Part shown: positions 59,373-64,000 of the stretch, one piece after another
Layout: each line of letters begins with the position of its first letter
Numbering within the stretch: position 1 is the first letter of the stretch
Source of the DNA: Deltaproteobacteria bacterium
GTDB lineage: Bacteria; Desulfobacterota; Desulfobacteria; Desulfobacterales; SURF-15
Assembly (NCBI GenBank): GCA_019309565.1
Contig: JAFDFZ010000006.1
Location: 1 to 64,000, forward strand
DNA length: 64,000 nt
Direction of reading: 5' to 3'
The notes under the pieces: model-generated
What the model was told of the DNA's origin: nothing
The model's database searches: none
What the model saw: only the letters and a program-made list of their open reading frames with translations
Made by a program: the position numbers and the translations under genes

Positions 59373-60587
59373 ATGGAAAAAGCACTTGATGGAATCAAAG
59401 TGGTTGAAGTCGGTGCGGCGGTGGCCATGCCCATCGTCGGCATGCTCATGGGCAGTTGGGGGGCGGAGGTTATCCACGTGGAACCACCCGGCAGGGGGGA
59501 TATGCAGCGTTTAATGAGCCACAGGCTAAGCGCATGGACGCAGTACAGCGAAATCAATTATCTATGGGAGCATGTGGACCGCAACAAAAAGAGTATCTGT
59601 GTAAATCTTGCCACCCCCGAGGGGCAAACCATAATTCACCAATTGTGTGAGGATGCCGATGTTTTTCTCAACAACTTAAGGCCCTATGAGATGGAAAAGT
59701 TCAATCTTGCCTATGAGATACTCTCAGAGAAGAACCCGAGACTTATCTATGCGAATCTTACGGGATACGGACTGCGCGGCCCTGAGAAGAATGCCGGTGG
59801 ATACGACTCTGTTGCCTTCTGGGCCCGAAGCGGAGTGATGGACCTGATGCATGACATGGACAGTGCTCCAAACATTTCACGCTCTGCTTACGGGGACAGC
59901 ATTACCGCCTTAAGTCTGCTTGCAGGTGTCATGGCGGCTCTTTTCATCCGGGAACGAACCGGGGTGGCCCAGCAGGTGGAAGTTTCTCTTTACAACACGG
60001 CGGTCTGGGTGCTTGGAGTCGATATATCGGGATGTCTTATTACCGGCAAAGATGCCATGAGACCCCAGCGAAAAACCATGTCCAATCCCATACGCAATGT
60101 TTATCCTACCAAAGATAAACGATGGATCATGCTGGGGATGACAAATGCTCAACACTACTGGCCTACCTTCTGCAAGGCAATAGGCCGCCCGGAACTGGAA
60201 AATGATCCAAAGTTCGCCACGTTCGAATCCAGACAGGAACATGCGGAAGAACTAGTAAAAATAATTGAAGATATTTTCCTTACCAAAACTTATGATCAGT
60301 GGATTGAAATACTCAGCAAGTATAAACTGGTGTGGTCCCCCGTTAGAACACCCCTTGAGGTGATTCAAGACAAGCAAGCCATTGCCAATGATTTTTTTGT
60401 GGAATGGGACCATCCCGATTACGGTACCATAAAGGTTCTCAACAATCCTATTAGGTTGTCCAAGACCCCTGCTGAAATCAAATGCAAGGCTCCGGAGCTT
60501 GGAGAGCATACGGATGAATTACTGAAAAACCTTGGATATACGACAGATGAGATCTCAAGGTTGAAATCAGCAGGCGTGGTTGGATGA
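59373..60587 (+). CDS. CaiB/BaiF family (class III) CoA-transferase
   Basis: LDGIKVVEVGAAVAMPIVGMLMGSWGAEVIHVEPPGRGD, NLRPYEMEKFNLAYEILSEKNPRLIYANLTGYG. Confidence 0.97.
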   Translation: MEKALDGIKVVEVGAAVAMPIVGMLMGSWGAEVIHVEPPGRGDMQRLMSHRLSAWTQYSEINYLWEHVDRNKKSICVNLATPEGQTIIHQLCEDADVFLNNLRPYEMEKFNLAYEILSEKNPRLIYANLTGYGLRGPEKNAGGYDSVAFWARSGVMDLMHDMDSAPNISRSAYGDSITALSLLAGVMAALFIRERTGVAQQVEVSLYNTAVWVLGVDISGCLITGKDAMRPQRKTMSNPIRNVYPTKDKRWIMLGMTNAQHYWPTFCKAIGRPELENDPKFATFESRQEHAEELVKIIEDIFLTKTYDQWIEILSKYKLVWSPVRTPLEVIQDKQAIANDFFVEWDHPDYGTIKVLNNPIRLSKTPAEIKCKAPELGEHTDELLKNLGYTTDEISRLKSAGVVG

Positions 60588-60594
60588 TTTTATC

Positions 60595-61110
60595 ATGAGG
60601 ACAATCAAACTTCAAACCCCTTTGGGCGACAGAGAGATAGAAGCTCTTCAAATCGGCGATCGGATAGAAATCAACGGCAGGATATATTGCGGAAGAGATG
60701 CGGTGTTGCCCAAGATCGCCGAGTTATTGCTGAAAGATTCACTTGATGGCTTGGGTCTTGATTTAAAGGGATCGGTGATTTTTCATACCGCTGTAAGTAT
60801 TGCCGGCATTGGTCCCACAACCAGCAACAAGGTTGAAATCGAGGGAAGCATTCCTGTGCTTTCAAAGGCGGGTGTAAAAGTTCATATAGGAAAGGGATCC
60901 ATTGGACCTGAAACGATCAAGGCGCTTGATACCAACAGAGCCGTGTTTGCCGTCACCCCGCCGGTCAGTGCCTTGTTTTCCGATAAAATAATCTCCCAGA
61001 GAATCGTGGCCTTTCCGGAGGAAGGCATGGAGGCGTTTTATGAAATAGAGGTAAACGGGTTGCCGGCGATTGTCGCGTGTGCCAGAGGGAAGAGTCTGTT
61101 TTCCGTCTGA
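60595..61110 (+). CDS. Class I fumarase/tartrate dehydratase-type beta subunit
   Basis: GDRIEINGRIYCGRDAVLPKI, GSVIFHTAVSIAGIGPTTSNKVEIEGSIPVLSKAGVKVHIGKGSI. Confidence 0.95.
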   Translation: MRTIKLQTPLGDREIEALQIGDRIEINGRIYCGRDAVLPKIAELLLKDSLDGLGLDLKGSVIFHTAVSIAGIGPTTSNKVEIEGSIPVLSKAGVKVHIGKGSIGPETIKALDTNRAVFAVTPPVSALFSDKIISQRIVAFPEEGMEAFYEIEVNGLPAIVACARGKSLFSV

Positions 61111-61179
61111 CTTGACCCGGGCAAGACGGTTGGGGCGATTGGGCTTCGCTATAGGCTACGACCCAACAAGGGGTAAATT
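61111..61179. repeat. Dispersed intergenic repeat, inverted copy of 51091-51160
   Basis: Fills the gap between the fumarase beta stop codon (61108-61110) and the MmgE/PrpD start (61183). Confidence 0.85.
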
Positions 61180-61182
61180 TCA

Positions 61183-62586
61183 ATGGATTTTGCATACGAA
61201 TATGCAGAGATGCTGGTAGGTGCGAAATTTGAAGATCTCTCACCTCAGGTTGTTGAAACCACAAAAAGGTTCATTCTCGATACACTTGGTGTGGCCTTTG
61301 CCGGATGCCGAACCAAAGAGGCGAAAAAAGCAATTCATTTCGTACAAGACATGAGAGGTAAGGAAGAAGCATCTCTTCTGTTTTCAGGAGATAAACTTCC
61401 CGCAGTAAATGCCGTGTTTGCAAACAGCGTTATGATACATGCGCTTGATTTCGACGACACTCACGACAGAGCTGTTGTTCACTGCTATTCTACCAACCTG
61501 CCGGCAGCGCTGGCCATATGCGAACATTTGGGAGGTGTCCGTGGAAAGGATTTTCTGCTTGCCTTGAATATTGGCATCGATTTGACATGCCGGCTCGGTT
61601 TGGCGATCGGCTCAGCATCTGGCTTCGGCGCCAAAGCGGTCAATTTTATTCGCTCGGCCGTATGTGGGGGGTTTGGTGCCTGTGCGGTGGCTGCTAAATT
61701 GCTGGATTTTACCGTTGATGAAGTTGTAAACGCGTTTGGAATCATGTTAAGCCAGGTTGCTGGAACGCGGCAGGCAGTGGTGGACAGTGCAATGACGAAA
61801 CGTTTTCAGCCCGCATTTGCAGCGAAAGCCGGGGTTTTGTCGGCGATGTTAGGTGGCCTGGGGATATCGGGCTGCCGGGATGTCTTTGAAGGCCCGTATG
61901 GGTTTTTCAATTCATATTGGAGCGGAGATTATTTACGCGAGGAATTGGTCAGAAATCTCGGGCGGCATTTTGAAGGGATCAATGTCAGTTTTAAACCGTA
62001 TCCCTGTTGCCGCTATAATCATGGCGCCATAGAGGCTGTGTTGCAGTGTATGAAAAGCCAGCGCATCACTGAATCCGAGGTGGCGCATGTAACCGTGCAC
62101 TTACCCCTGCAACCGTTTTATGATGTTGTCAGCCGGCCTTTTGAAATAAGAAATGATCCTGCTGTCGACGGTCAGTTCAATATGGCCTATACGGTTGCTT
62201 CTGCGATTATGGACGGTTTTGTATTTCTGGAAACATTTCATCCTGAAACCGTAAGACAGACGCAACGAAAAGAGCTTGCTGATCGGGTAAAGGTTCAAAT
62301 CGACCTGCCGGTGGTGGACAGGAGTTCCCTTGGGCCCGTTGTTGTGGAAATTCTTACAAAAAACGGCATCACACACTCATTTCAGGTGGAACATTTCAAA
62401 GGTAGCCCTCAAAATACGTTGAATCGTGAAGAGTGTATCGAAAAATTTGAGCGATGCATAAAGTATGAAGGGCAATCAATAAGAAAAACCGATATGAATG
62501 CAGTGATTGAAACCGTTTTCAATCTGGAGAACGTTGAAGATGTAACGGAAATCATACGGAAAACAGCCGTTTTCAATACAGGATGA
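61183..62586 (+). CDS. MmgE/PrpD family protein
   Basis: RFILDTLGVAFAGCRTKEAKK, ANSVMIHALDFDDTHDRAVVHCYSTNLPAALAI, FKPYPCCRYNHGAIEAVL. Confidence 0.96.
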   Translation: MDFAYEYAEMLVGAKFEDLSPQVVETTKRFILDTLGVAFAGCRTKEAKKAIHFVQDMRGKEEASLLFSGDKLPAVNAVFANSVMIHALDFDDTHDRAVVHCYSTNLPAALAICEHLGGVRGKDFLLALNIGIDLTCRLGLAIGSASGFGAKAVNFIRSAVCGGFGACAVAAKLLDFTVDEVVNAFGIMLSQVAGTRQAVVDSAMTKRFQPAFAAKAGVLSAMLGGLGISGCRDVFEGPYGFFNSYWSGDYLREELVRNLGRHFEGINVSFKPYPCCRYNHGAIEAVLQCMKSQRITESEVAHVTVHLPLQPFYDVVSRPFEIRNDPAVDGQFNMAYTVASAIMDGFVFLETFHPETVRQTQRKELADRVKVQIDLPVVDRSSLGPVVVEILTKNGITHSFQVEHFKGSPQNTLNREECIEKFERCIKYEGQSIRKTDMNAVIETVFNLENVEDVTEIIRKTAVFNTG

Positions 62587-62697
62587 CCCGAAATTAAGCT
62601 CGACGTGATAAACGAATTTGCACATGGTTCCACGTATGCTTTGTGGATAACCAAATCTTGTATCAATCCTTAAAAGCGGTAAAGAAAGGAAAGAGCG

Positions 62698-64000
62698 ATG
62701 ACGACACTGGCACGTGAATTTGCAAGGTTTTTTAATAGAATTCGGTTCGAAGACCTTCCCGCACCGGTGGTAATGCATGCAAAAAAATCCATTCTCGACC
62801 TGATCGGGGTTGCCATCGGTGGACTTGAGATGCCGTTTCCACAGATGGTGGTTGATTACCTTGTCTCCCTGGGGGGAAAACCAGAGGCCACCCTGCTGGG
62901 CACCCCTGCTGATTTAAAATTGCCAGCACTTCATACCGCACTTGGAAACGGCATTTGCGGCCATGCCTTGGACATGGACGATGGATATCGTTTCGGTGGC
63001 GTGCATCCCGGGGTATCCACAATACCTGCTGCTATCGCTGCAGGTGAGGTACATCGGGCAGACGGAAAGGCATTGATTCTCGGCACGGTGCTTGGCTCTG
63101 AAATCATCAATCGGCTGGCAAAAGCCATGAACCCTTCCCATCTAAACCGGGGATTTCACACTACCGGAACTCTGGGTCCGTTCGGGGCGGCGGCGGCGGC
63201 GGGTAAAATTTATAATCTAGATGAAACGCAGTTTGCAAGGGCCTTTGGATTGGCCGGATTGCAGGCAGCAGGGCTGCTTGAAATTTTACATGACGGTGCC
63301 ATGAGCAAACCGGTTCATCCCGGAAAAGCCGCCATGGCCGGAATTTTTTCCGTTGAACTGGCCCGCAGGGGAGCACGCGGTCCAGAGACGATTTTAGAGG
63401 GAAAAAAGGGATTTTTCACTGCCATGGCAGATGAAGTGGATCAGGAGGAATTGTTGCAAGATCTAGGTGAGCGATATTTTATTCTTGAACAATACACCAA
63501 GTTGCATGCAGCCTGCAGACATGTGCATCCTGCGATCGATGCCATGCTGCAGCTTAAAAAAGAGCATAAGATTGCATTCGATGCCATTGAATCGGTGCAT
63601 GTATCAACATATCCAATTGCGATCAGTTTCTGCGGCAGTGATCCGTGTCCGCAAACCGGTGAGGCGGCTAAATTCAGCCTGCCGTTTTCCATTGCCATGG
63701 CGGCATTTTTTGAAGATGCGGGAATGGACCGATTTGTTGAGGAAACTGTTCAAAATAAAGAAATTCAGGCCCTGGCAGCGCGGGTTACGGCATCTTCCGA
63801 AGAAAAATGGGAAAGAGAATACCCAGATAAACGAGGGGCCAGCGTGGAAATCACAACCAAAGATGGGAAGAAGTTTTGGATGGATGTGCCATTACCCAAA
63901 GGGGAGCCGGAAAATCCTCCAACGCAAGAAGAGTTAATAAGCAAGTTTTCCAGCAATGCAGCGAAAATGCCGGCTGAGGCTCGTGACAAACTAATTTCCG
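62698..64000 (+). CDS. MmgE/PrpD family protein, second paralogue, truncated by the window end
   Basis: Open frame from ATG 62698 (RBS aaagga) to the window end: MTTLAREFARFFNRIRFEDLPAPVVMHAKKSILDLIGVAIGG...ALDMDDGYRFGGVHPGVSTIPAAIAAGE...FHTTGTLGPFGAAAAAGKIY; absent from the ORF track because it has no stop in the window. Confidence 0.95.
   Translation, partial: MTTLAREFARFFNRIRFEDLPAPVVMHAKKSILDLIGVAIGGLEMPFPQMVVDYLVSLGGKPEATLLGTPADLKLPALHTALGNGICGHALDMDDGYRFGGVHPGVSTIPAAIAAGEVHRADGKALILGTVLGSEIINRLAKAMNPSHLNRGFHTTGTLGPFGAAAAAGKIYNLDETQFARAFGLAGLQAAGLLEILHDGAMSKPVHPGKAAMAGIFSVELARRGARGPETILEGKKGFFTAMADEVDQEELLQDLGERYFILEQYTKLHAACRHVHPAIDAMLQLKKEHKIAFDAIESVHVSTYPIAISFCGSDPCPQTGEAAKFSLPFSIAMAAFFEDAGMDRFVEETVQNKEIQALAARVTASSEEKWEREYPDKRGASVEITTKDGKKFWMDVPLPKGEPENPPTQEELISKFSSNAAKMPAEARDKLIS

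Noticed and set aside
63183-63203. Run of GCG trinucleotides
   Set aside because: Encodes a short Ala stretch inside the second MmgE/PrpD gene; ordinary coding sequence.
1-64000. CRISPR arrays, rRNA, tRNA, prophage or intact transposase genes
   Set aside because: Looked for direct-repeat/spacer patterns, tRNA-like TTCRANYC boxes and transposase motifs by eye; none convincing.

Overview
The window reads as a chromosomal segment of a Gram-negative bacterium. Overall gene content and style suggest Desulfobacterales / 'Deltaproteobacteria'; this is inferred by eye and was not searched. No rRNA, tRNA, CRISPR array or intact transposase was seen.

Housekeeping part (about 0.2-29 kb): PIG-L deacetylase, an S51-like/CysRS-C-terminal fusion protein, an MCP, ileS-lspA-holA, alr, lipA-lipB-gcvPB-gcvPA-gcvH (no gcvT), an Lrp/AsnC regulator, lpdA, folD, an M23 peptidase, secA, clpS-clpA-aat and a metallophosphoesterase.

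Accessory/catabolic part (29-64 kb): a complete liv ABC transporter; a sugar-type ABC transporter and a peptide-type ABC transporter, both without ATPase genes, around a DUF1537 kinase + PdxA2 module; HIT, LarB, KdsB; a fumarase-type alpha subunit; an 11-unit MORN protein; a hybrid sensor protein with an apparent in-frame loss of its kinase core; and a GntR-CitE-CaiB-fumarase beta-MmgE/PrpD x2 cluster. The last gene runs off the window and is missing from the ORF track.

The main unlabelled signals are: (i) a mosaic family of dispersed intergenic repeat modules, including a 109-bp MITE-like palindromic element; (ii) two inverted copies of one module that bracket 51.1-61.2 kb and could explain why the fumarase alpha and beta genes are split; (iii) a multi-hairpin element between two dpp permease genes; (iv) tandem TTGA-N8-TCAA sites 31 bp apart between asnC and lpdA.
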